64,000 nt of DNA, from NCBI GenBank assembly GCA_033782935.1, contig JAWQEG010000166.1:1826001-1890000 (forward strand), in the 5' to 3' direction. The notes under the pieces were generated by a model. That model was not told the origin of the DNA. It saw only the letters and a list, made by a program, of their open reading frames with translations, and made no database searches. This document shows positions 26,886 to 35,259 of this stretch, piece after piece; the stretch's first letter is position 1; each line of letters starts with the position of its first letter. Both the position numbers and the translations under genes were made by a program. The DNA is from Petrolisthes cinctipes. Taxonomy: Eukaryota; Arthropoda; Malacostraca; Decapoda; Porcellanidae.

Positions 26886-29566
26886 AAATATTCTAGCACT
26901 GAGTAGGCATGTACAGATTGCTTCTGGGACCCCAAAATATTGAATTTTCGGGTGTTTTGAGCCTGAATTTGAGATATAAACGGGTAAAGAATATACATGC
27001 ACATATTGACTTTGGGCACCAAAAATATCGATTTTCAGCATGTTTTGGGCCTGAATTTTGAAAATACTCTAACACGGAGTAGGCATGTACAGATCGCTTC
27101 TGGGACCCCAAAATATCGAATTTTCGGGTGTTTAGGGCCAGAATTTGAGATATAAACGGGTACAGAAGATGCATGCACATATCGAGTTTTGGGCACCTAA
27201 AAGATCGATTTTCAGTATGTTTTTGACCTGTATTTTGAAAATACTCTAACAAGGAGTAGGCATGTACAGATACCTTCTGGGACCTCTAAATATCTAATTT
27301 TCGGGTGTTTTGGGACTGAATTTGATATATCGATTTTTTGGCACCTAAAATGTCGATTTTTAGCATGTTTTTAGACTAAATTTTGAAAATATTCTAGCAC
27401 TGTGTAGGCATGTACAGATTGCTTCTGGGACCCCAAAATATTGAATTTTCGGGTGTTTTGAGCCTGAATTTGAGATATAAATGGGTACAGAAGATACATG
27501 CACATATTGACTTTGGACATCTAAAATATCGATTTTTAGCATGTTTTGGGCCTGTATTTTGAAAATACTCTAGCACTGAGTAGGCATGTACAGATTGCTT
27601 CTGGGACCCCAAAATATTGAATTTTCGGGTGTTTTGAGCCTGAATTTGAGATATAAACGGGTACAGAAGATACATGCACATATTGACTTTGGGCACCAAA
27701 AATATCGATTTTCAGCATGTTTTGGGCCTGAATTTTGAAAATACTCTAACACGGAGTAGGCATGTACAGATTGCTTCTGGGACCCCAAAATATTGAATTT
27801 TCGGGTGTTTTGAGCCTGAATTTGAGATATAAACGGGTACTGAAGATGCATGCACATATCGACTTTTGTGCACCTAAAAGATCGATTTTCAGTATGTTTT
27901 TGGCCTGTATTTTGAAAATACTCTAACACGGAGTAGGCATGTACAGATACCTTCTGGGACCTCTAAATATCGAATTTTCGGGTGTTTTGGGACTGAATTT
28001 GAGATATCGATTTTTTGGCACCTAAAATGTCGATTTTAATCATGTTTTTAGCCTATATTTTGAAAATATTCTAGCACTGTGTAGGCATGTACAGATTGCT
28101 TCTGGGACCCCAAAATATTGAATTTTCGGGTGTTTTGAGCCTGAATTTGAGATATAAACGGGTACAGAAGATACATGCACCTATTGGCTTTGGGCATCTA
28201 AAATATCGATTTTCAGCATGTTTTGGGCCTGTACTTTGAAAATACTCTAACACTGAGTAGGCATATACAGATTGCTTCTGGGACCCCAAAATATTGAATT
28301 TTCGGGTGTTTTGAGCCTGAATTTGAGATATAAACGGGTACTGAAGATGCATGCACATATCGACTTTTGGGCACCTAAAAGATCGATTTTCAGTATGTTT
28401 TTGGCCTGTATTTTGAAAATACTCTAACACGGAGTATTCACGTACAGATACCTTCTAGGACCTCTAAATATCGAATTTTCGGGTGTTTTGGGACTGAATT
28501 TGAGATATCGATTTTTTGGCACCTAAAATGTCGATTTTTAGCATGTTTTTAGCCTATATTTTGAAAATATTCTAGCACTGTGTAGGCATGTACAGATTGC
28601 TTCTGGGACCCCAAAATATTGAATTTTCGGGTGTTTTGAGCCTGAATTTGAGATATAAACGGGTACAGAAGATACATGCACATATTGACTTTGGGCATCT
28701 AAAATATAGATTTTCAGCATGTTTTGGGCCTGTATTTTGAAAATACTCTAACACTGAGTAGGCATGTACAGATTGCTTCTGGGACCCCAAAATATTGAAT
28801 TTTCGGGTGTTTTGAGCCTGAATTTGAGATATAAACGGGTACTGAAGATGCATGCACATATCGACTTTTGTGCACCTAAAAGATCGATTTTCAGTATGTT
28901 TTGAGCATGTATTTTGAAAATACTCTAACACGGAGTAGGCATGTACAGATTGCTTCTGGGACCCCTAAATATCGAATTTTAGGGTGTTTTGGGACTGAAT
29001 TTGAGATATCGACTTTTTGGCACCTAAAAGATCGATTTTTAGCATGTTTTTAGCCTATATTTTGAAAATATTCTAGCACTGTGTAGGCATGTACAGATTG
29101 CTTCTGGGACCCCAAAATATTGAATTTTCGGGTGTTTTGAGCCTGAATTTGAGATATAAACGGGTACAGAAGATACATGCACATATTGACTTTGGGCATC
29201 TAGAATATCGATTTTCAGCATGATTTGGGCCTGTATTTTGAAAATACTCTAACACTGAGTAGGCATGTACAGATTGCTTCTGGGACCCAAAAATATTGAA
29301 TTTTCGGGTGTTTTGAGCCTGAATTTGAGATATAAACGGGTACTGAAGATGCATGCACATATCGACTTTTGTGCACCTAAAAGATCGATTTTCAGTATGT
29401 TTTGAGCATGTATTTTGAAAATACTCTAACACGGAGCAGGCATGTACAGATCGCTTCTGAGACCCCTAAATATCGAATTTACGGGTGTTTTGGGACTGAA
29501 TTTGAGATATTGACTTTTTGGCACCTAAAAGATCGATTTTTAGCATGTTTTTAGCCTATATTTTGA
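26886..29566. repeat. Block d, copy 2 (2681 bp, internally reshuffled)
   Basis: Unit lengths match copies 1 and 3, but the 'ggagtattcacg' marker sits at about 28435, one 501-bp unit earlier than expected from copies 1 and 3. One A1 trimer is therefore missing, while two A2-type trimers (28565 and 29066) stand in succession. The loss and gain cancel, so total length is unchanged. Confidence 0.86.
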
Positions 29567-32247
29567 AAATATTCTAGCACTGAGTAGGCATCTACAGATT
29601 GCTTCTGGGACCCCAAAATATTGAATTTTCGGGTGTTTTGAGCCTGAATTTGAGATATAAACGGGTACAGAAGATACATGCACATATTGACTTTGGGCAC
29701 CAAAAATATCGATTTTCAGCATGTTTTGGGCCTGAATTTTGAAAATACTCTAACACGGAGTAGGCATGTACAGATCGCTTCTGGGACCCCAAAATATCGA
29801 ATTTTCGGGTGTTTAGGGCCAGAATTTGAGATATAAACGGGTACAGAAGATGCATGCACATATCGAGTTTTGGGCACCTAAAAGATCGATTTTCAGTATG
29901 TTTTTGGCCTGTATTTTGAAAATACTCTAACAAGGAGTAGGCATGTACAGATACCTTCTGGGACCTCTAAATATCGAATTTTCGGGTGTTTTGGGACTGA
30001 ATTTGAGATATCGATTTTTTGGCACCTAAAATGTCGATTTTTAGCATGTTTTTAGACTAAATTTTGAAAATATTCTAGCACTGTGTAGGCATGTACAGAT
30101 TGCTTCTGGGACCCCAAAATATTGAATTTTCGGGTGTTTTGAGCCTGAATTTGAGATATAAATGGGTACAGAAGATACATGCACATATTGACTTTGGACA
30201 TCTAAAATATCGATTTTTAGCATGTTTTGGGCCTGTATTTTGAAAATACTCTAGCACTGAGTAGGCATGTACAGATTGCTTCTGGGACCCCAAAATATTG
30301 AATTTTCGGGTGTTTTGAGCCTGAATTTGAGATATAAACGGGTACAGAAGATACATGCACATATTGACTTTGGGCATCTAAAATATCGATTTTCAGCATG
30401 TTTTGGGCCTGAATTTTGAAAATACTCTAACACGGAGTAGGCATGTACAGATTGCTTCTGGGACCCCAAAATATTGAATTTTCGGGTGTTTTGAGCCTGA
30501 ATTTGAGATATAAACGGGTACTGAAGATGCATGCACATATCGACTTTTGTGCACCTAAAAGATCGATTTTCAGTATGTTTTTGGCCTGTATTTTGAAAAT
30601 ACTCTAACACGGAGTAGGCATGTACAGATACCTTCTGTGACCTCTAAATATCGAATTTTCGGGTGTTTTGGGACTGAATTTGAGATATCGATTTTTTGGC
30701 ACCTAAAATGTCGATTTTAATCATGTTTTTAGCCTATATTTTGAAAATATTCTAGCACTGTGTAGGCATGTACAGATTGCTTCTGGGACCCCAAAATATT
30801 GAATTTTCGGGTGTTTTGAGCCTGAATTTGAGATATAAACGGGTACAGAAGATACATGCACCTATTGGCTTTGGGCATCTAAAATATCGATTTTCAGCAT
30901 GTTTTGGGCCTGTATTTTGAAAATACTCTAACACTGAGTAGGCATATACAGATTGCTTCTGGGACCCCAAAATATTGAATTTTCGGGTGTTTTGAGCCTG
31001 AATTTGAGATATAAACGGGTACTGAAGATGCATGCACATATCGACTTTTGGGCACCTAAAAGATCGATTTTCAGTATGTTTTGATCATGTATTTTGAAAA
31101 TACTCTAACACGGAGTAGGCATGTACAGATCGCTTCTGGGACCCCTAAATATCGAATTTTCGGGTGTTTTGGGACTGAATTTGAGATATCGACTTTTTGG
31201 CACCTAAAAGATCGATTTTTAGCATGTTTTTAGCCTATATTTTGAAAATATTCTAGCACTGAGTAGGCATGTACAGATTGCTTCTGGGACCCCAAAATAT
31301 TGAATTTTCGGGTGTTTTGAGCCTGAATTTGAGATATAAACGGGTAAAGAAGATACATGCACATATTGACTTTGGGCACCAAAAATATCGATTTTCAGCA
31401 TGTTTTGGGCCTGAATTTTGAAAATACTCTAACACGGAGTAGGCATGTACAGATCGCTTCTGGGACCCCAAAATATCGAATTTTCGGGTGTTTAGGGCCA
31501 GAATTTGAGATATAAACGGGTACAGAAGATGCATGCACATATCGACTTTTGGGCACCTAAAAGATCGATTTTCAGTATGTTTTTGGCCTGTATTTTGAAA
31601 ATACTCTAACACGGAGTATTCACGTACAGATACCTTCTGGGACCTCTAAATATCGAATTTTCGGGTGTTTTGGGACTGAATTTGAGATATCGATTTTTTG
31701 GCACCTAAAATGTCGATTTTTAGCATGTTTTTAGCCTATATTTTGAAAATATTCTAGCACTGTGTAGGCATGTACAGATTGCTTCTGGGACCCCAAAATA
31801 TTGAATTTTCGGGTGTTTTGAGCATGAATTTGAGATATAAACGGGTACAGAAGATACATGCACATATTGACTTTGGGCATCTAAAATATAGATTTTCAGC
31901 ATGTTTTGGGCCTGTATTTTGAAAATACTCTAACACTGAGTAGGCATGTACAGATTGCTTCTGGGACCCCAAAATATTGAATTTTCGGGTGTTTTGAGCC
32001 TGAATTTGAGATATAAACGGGTACTGAAGATGCATGCACATATCGACTTTTGTGCACCTAAAAGATCGATTTTCAGTATGTTTTGAGCATGTATTTTGAA
32101 AATACTCTAACACGGAGCAGGCATGTACAGATCGCTTCTGAGACCCCTAAATATCGAATTTTCGGGTGTTTTGGGACTGAATTTGAGATATTGACTTTTT
32201 GGCACCTAAAAGATCGATTTTTAGCATGTTTTTAGCCTATATTTTGA
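29567..32247. repeat. Block d, copy 3 (2681 bp)
   Basis: Starts at 29567, 30068, 30745, 31246 and 31747. It keeps all block markers, and its 'ggagtattcacg' at about 31617 is 5362 bp (twice 2681) from the copy 1 marker. The final unit combines markers of both 28565 ('aaatatagatttt') and 29066 ('ggagcaggcatg', 'cttctgagacc'). Confidence 0.88.
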
Positions 32248-32752
32248 AAATATTCTAGCACTGAGTAGGCATCTACAGATTGCTTCTGGGACCCCAAAAT
32301 ATTGAATTTTCGGGTGTTTTGAGCCTGAATTTGAGATATAAACGGGTACAGAAGATACATGCACATATTGACTTTGGGCACCAAAAATATCGATTTTCAG
32401 CATGTTTTGGGCCTGAATTTTGAAAATACTCTAACACGGAGTAGGCCTACATGTACAGATCGCTTCTGGGACCCCAAAATATCGAATTTTCGGGTGTTTA
32501 GGGCCAGAATTTGAGATATAAACGGGTACAGAAGATGCATGCACATATCGAGTTTTGGGCACCTAAAAGATCGATTTTCAGTATGTTTTTGGCCTGTATT
32601 TTGAAAATACTCTAACAAGGAGTAGGCATGTACAGATACCTTCTGGGACCTCTAAATATCGAATTTTCGGGTGTTTTGGGACTGAATTTGATATATCGAT
32701 TTTTTGGCACCTAAAATGTCGATTTTTAGCATGTTTTTAGCTTATATTTTGA
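32248..32752. repeat. 505-bp trimer with a 4-bp insertion
   Basis: This A1-B1-C1 unit is four bases longer than usual because the B1 head reads 'gtaggcctacatgtac' instead of 'gtaggcatgtac'. It resembles the first unit of block d ('ggcatctacag', 'atcgagttttggg') but is not followed by a 677 unit. Confidence 0.85.
32441..32450. other. Perfect 10-bp palindrome made by a 4-bp insertion
   Basis: The palindrome gtaggcctac is unique in the window. It arises from the ordinary 'gtaggcatg' by four added bases and runs into the palindrome acatgt. A template-switch at an inverted 'gtag' would produce it; this is inference. Confidence 0.75.
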
Positions 32753-33755
32753 AAATTTTCTAGCACTGTGTAGGCATGTACAGATTGCTTCTGGGACCCC
32801 AAAATATTGAATTTTCGGGTGTTTTGAGCCTGAATTTGAGATATAAACGGGTACAGAAGATACATGCACATATTGACTTTGGGCATCTAAAATATCGATT
32901 TTCAGCATGTTTTGGGCCTGTATTTTGAAAATACTCTAACACTGAGTAGGCATGTACAGATAGCTTCTGGGACCCCAAAATATTGAATTTTCGGGTGTTT
33001 TGAGCCTGAATTTGAGATATAAACGGGTACTGAAGATGCATGCACATATCGAGTTTTGTGCACCTAAAAGATCGATTTTCAGTATGTTTTGAGCATGTAT
33101 TTTGAAAATACTCTAACACGGAGTAGGCATGTACAGATCGCTTCTGGGACCCCTAAATATCGAATTTTCGGGTGTTTTGGGACTGAATTTGAGATATCGA
33201 CTTTTTGGCACCTAAAAGATCGACTTTTAGCATGTTTTTTAGCCTATATTTTGAAAATATTCTAGCACTGAGTAGGCATGTACAGATTGCTTCTGGGACC
33301 CCAAAATATTGAATTTTTGGGTGTTTTGAGCCTGAATTTGAGATATAAACGGGTACAGAAGATACATGCACATATTGACTTTGGGCACCAAAAATATCGA
33401 TTTTCAGCATGTTTTGTGCCTGAATTTTGAAAATACTCTAACACGGAGTAGGCATGTACAGATCGCTTCTGGGACCCCAAAATATCGAATTTTCGGGTGT
33501 TTAGGGGCAGAATTTGAGATATAAACGGGTACAGAAGATGCATGCACATATCGACTTTTGGGCACATAAAAGATCGATTTTCAGTATGTTTTTGGCCTGT
33601 ATTTTGAAAATACTCTAACACGGAGTAGGCATGTACAGATACCTTCTGGGACCTCTAAATATCGAATTTTCGGGTGTTTTGGGACTGAATTTGAGATATC
33701 GATTTTTTGGCACCTAAAATGTCGATTTTTAGCATGTTTTTAGCCTATATTTTGA
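32753..33755. repeat. 1003-bp hexamer, copy 1
   Basis: Two trimers (502+501). One extra T in 'catgttttttagcc' near 33240 accounts for the added base. The same extra T is 1003 bp downstream. Confidence 0.87.
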
Positions 33756-34340
33756 AAATATTCTAGCACTGTGTAGGCATGTACAGATTGCTTCTGGGAC
33801 CCCAAAATATTGAATTTTCGGGTGTTTTGAGCCTGAATTTGAGATATAAACGGGTACAGAAGATACATGCACATATTGACTTTGGGCATCTAAAATATCG
33901 ATTTTCAGCATGTTTTGGGCCTGTATTTTGAAAATACTCTAACACTGAGTAAGCATGTACAGATTGCTTCTGGGACCCCAAAATATTGAATTTTCGGGTG
34001 TTTTGAGCCTGAATTTGAGATATAAACGGGTACTGAAGATGCATGCACATATCGACTTTTGGGCACCTAAAAGATCGATTTTCAGTATGTTTTGAGCATG
34101 TATTTTGAAAATACTCTAACACGGAGAAGGCATGTACAGATCGCTTCTGGGACCCCTAAATATCGAATTTTCGGGTGTTTTGGGACTGAATTTGAGATAT
34201 CGACTTTTTGGCACCTAAAAGATCGATTTTTAGCATGTTTTTTAGCCTATATTTTGAAAATATTCTAGCACTGAGTAGGCATGTACAGATTGCTTCTGGG
34301 ACCCCAAAATATTGAATTTTCGGGTGTTTTGAGCCTGAAT

Positions 34341-34357
34341 TTGAGATATAAACGGGT
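34341..34357 (+). other. Weak CENP-B-box-like 17-mer in monomer A
   Basis: The 17-mer ttgagatataaacgggt keeps A10 and CGGG at 13-16 of the core NTTCGNNNNANNCGGGN, plus T2 and G5, giving 7 of 9 core bases. It lacks T3 and C4. It is in A and B monomers and falls in the region deleted from C. With two core mismatches it is probably not a functional box; it is recorded as a position only. Confidence 0.2.
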
Positions 34358-34364
34358 ACAGAAG

Positions 34365-34378
34365 ATACATGCACATAT
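34365..34378. other. 14-bp alternating purine-pyrimidine tract in A1
   Basis: The run atacatgcacatat alternates purine and pyrimidine at every step. It lies just 5' of the junction with the second 88-bp half and in the segment absent from C. Confidence 0.6.
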
Positions 34379-34380
34379 TG

Positions 34381-34468
34381 ACTTTGGGCACCAAAAATAT
34401 CGATTTTCAGCATGTTTTGGGCCTGAATTTTGAAAATACTCTAACACGGAGTAGGCATGTACAGATCG
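34381..34468. repeat. Ancestral 88-bp half-unit, second half (running into the next monomer head)
   Basis: This partner of the first half starts 'actttgggcacc', matching 'cttctgggacccc' at the same phase, and continues through 'gttttgggcctgaatttt', matching 'gttttgagcctgaattt'. The last third of the half is much more diverged than the first two thirds. Confidence 0.8.
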
Positions 34469-34525
34469 CTTCTGGGACCCCAAAATATCGAATTTTCGGG
34501 TGTTTAGGGCCAGAATTTGAGATAT

Positions 34526-34554
34526 AAACGGGTACAGAAGATGCATGCACATAT
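34526..34554. other. 29-bp segment present in B1, missing from all C monomers
   Basis: The segment starts 'aaacgggtacag' and ends 'catat'. It is preceded by 'gatat' and ends in 'atat', so deletion between ATAT repeats gives exactly the C junction 'gagatatcga'. Its length equals the B minus C difference (177-148). Confidence 0.88.
34541..34554. other. 14-bp alternating purine-pyrimidine tract with TGCATGCA palindrome in B1
   Basis: The run atgcatgcacatat alternates throughout and contains the perfect 8-bp palindrome tgcatgca. The same tract is in nearly all B monomers; a version with 'gatgcatacac' marks copies at about 7,240, 12,714 and 17,850. Confidence 0.6.
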
Positions 34555-34610
34555 CGACTTTTGGGCACATAAAAGATCGATTTTCAGTATGTTTTTGGCC
34601 TGTATTTTGA

Positions 34611-34758
34611 AAATACTCTAACACGGAGTAGGCATGTACAGATACCTTCTGGGACCTCTAAATATCGAATTTTCGGGTGTTTTGGGACTGAATTTGAGAT
34701 ATCGATTTTTTGGCACCTAAAATGTCGATTTTTAGCATGTTTTTAGCCTATATTTTGA
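34611..34758. repeat. Monomer C1, 148 bp (reference, short monomer)
   Basis: It begins with 'aaatactctaacacggag' and is marked by 'gataccttctgggacctc', 'gagatatcgatttttt' and 'cctaaaatgtcg'. Compared with B it passes directly from 'gagatat' to 'cgat', so the 29 bases found there in A and B are absent. Its end 'gtttttagcctatattttg' leads into the next A monomer. Confidence 0.92.
34698..34707. other. 29-bp deletion scar in monomer C1
   Basis: Here 'gatat' joins directly to 'cga', the outcome expected from loss of the 29-bp segment between ATAT repeats. The same scar is in C monomers across the window in both C1 and C2 versions, so it predates the split into two trimer types. Confidence 0.85.
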
Positions 34759-34934
34759 AAATATTCTAGCACTGTGTAGGCATGTACAGATTGCTTCTGG
34801 GACCCCAAAATATTGAATTTTCGGGTGTTTTGAGCCTGAATTTGAGATATAAACGGGTACAGAAGATACATGCACATATTGACTTTGGGCATCTAAAATA
34901 TCGATTTTCAGCATGTTTTGGGCCTGTATTTTGA
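34759..34934. repeat. Monomer A2, 176 bp (reference)
   Basis: It begins with 'aaatattctagcactgtg' (tgtg rather than A1's tgag). The second half carries 'gcatctaaaatatcg' and ends 'gcctgtattttg'. A2 alternates with A1 at 501-bp steps over much of the window, which reveals the 1002-bp periodicity. Confidence 0.9.
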
Positions 34935-35111
34935 AAATACTCTAACACTGAGTAGGCATGTACAGATTGCTTCTGGGACCCCAAAATATTGAATTTTCGG
35001 GTGTTTTGAGCCTGAATTTGAGATATAAACGGGTACTGAAGATGCATGCACATATCGACTTTTGTGCACCTAAAAGATCGATTTTCAGTATGTTTTGAGC
35101 ATGTATTTTGA
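34935..35111. repeat. Monomer B2, 177 bp (reference)
   Basis: It begins with 'aaatactctaacactgag'. The first half is A-like ('tattgaatttt', 'gttttgagcctg'); the second half is B-like ('catatcgacttttgtgcacc', 'gtatgttttgagcatg'). The change of affinity within the monomer suggests B2 arose by exchange between A and B types, which is inference. Confidence 0.9.
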
Positions 35112-35259
35112 AAATACTCTAACACGGAGTAGGCATGTACAGATCGCTTCTGGGACCCCTAAATATCGAATTTTCGGGTGTTTTGGGACTGAATTTGAGA
35201 AATCGACTTTTTGGCACCTAAAGGATCGATTTTTAGCATGTTTTTAGCCTATATTTTGA
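35112..35259. repeat. Monomer C2, 148 bp (reference, short monomer)
   Basis: It carries 'gatcgcttctgggacccc', 'cgactttttggcacc' and the same 29-bp deletion as C1. This copy also has the private variants 'gagaaatcg' and 'cctaaaggatcg', which recur at about 36521 and 38841 and track the block duplications of this neighbourhood. Confidence 0.9.

Larger units (their letters stand above)
34293..34380. repeat. Ancestral 88-bp half-unit, first half of monomer A
   Basis: Bases 34293-34380 align without gaps to 34381-34468. On the equivalent copy at 36-123 versus 124-211 I counted 55 of 88 identical positions, with 41 of the first 58 matching. The shared core reads 'ccnaaaatatnga', then 'gtttt', then 'gcctgaattt'. 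The offset is exactly half of 176. Confidence 0.8.
34258..34433. repeat. Monomer A1, 176 bp (reference)
   Basis: It begins with 'aaatattctagcactgag' and ends with 'gcctgaattttga'. Diagnostic sites are TpG at 'tattgaatttt' and 'catattgac', where B has CpG, and 'gcaccaaaaatatcg' in the second half. By hand count 67 of 176 bases are G or C. It carries the retained 29-bp segment that monomer C lacks. Confidence 0.92.
34434..34610. repeat. Monomer B1, 177 bp (reference)
   Basis: It begins with 'aaatactctaacacggag'. It is marked by 'tatcgaatttt', 'gtttagggccag', 'gatgcatgcacatatcg' and 'gtatgtttttggcctg'. It is one base longer than A. CpG is retained at several sites where A has TpG. This copy has 'gcacataaaag' where most B1 copies have 'gcacctaaaag'. 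Confidence 0.92.
33756..34758. repeat. 1003-bp hexamer, copy 2
   Basis: Starts at 33756 and 34258, with the extra T near 34240 and 'gcacataaaag' in B1, both shared with copy 1. It continues in register into 34759-35259, which lacks the extra T. Confidence 0.87.
34258..35259. repeat. Reference 1002-bp hexamer HOR (A1-B1-C1-A2-B2-C2)
   Basis: This is the cleanest complete copy of the full higher-order unit: two 501-bp trimers whose monomers measure 176, 177, 148, 176, 177 and 148 bp with no net indel. The two trimers differ consistently. A1 carries 'gcaccaaaaatatcg' and A2 'gcatctaaaatatcg'. B1 carries 'gtttagggccag' and 'tttttggcctg', while B2 carries 'gttttgagcctg', 'gtactgaag' and 'gttttgagcatg'. 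C1 carries 'ataccttctgggacctct' and 'aaaatgtcg', while C2 carries 'atcgcttctgggacccct' and 'aaaagatcg'. A1/A2 alternation is best preserved between about 22 and 35 kb. Confidence 0.93.

Noticed and set aside
34341..34357. A true CENP-B box in A and B monomers
   Set aside because: Two of the nine core bases (T3 and C4) are absent in the consensus copies, which normally abolishes recognition. It is kept only as a weak likeness.
34541..34548. tgcatgca and tgtaca palindromes as operator or regulatory sites
   Set aside because: They recur in nearly every monomer of their class with no neighbouring gene, so they are better seen as part of the repeat.
34258..34758. Identification as a named plant or animal centromere satellite
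   Set aside because: The monomer length suits many families, but the sequence did not match any satellite I recall with confidence, so no name or species is given.
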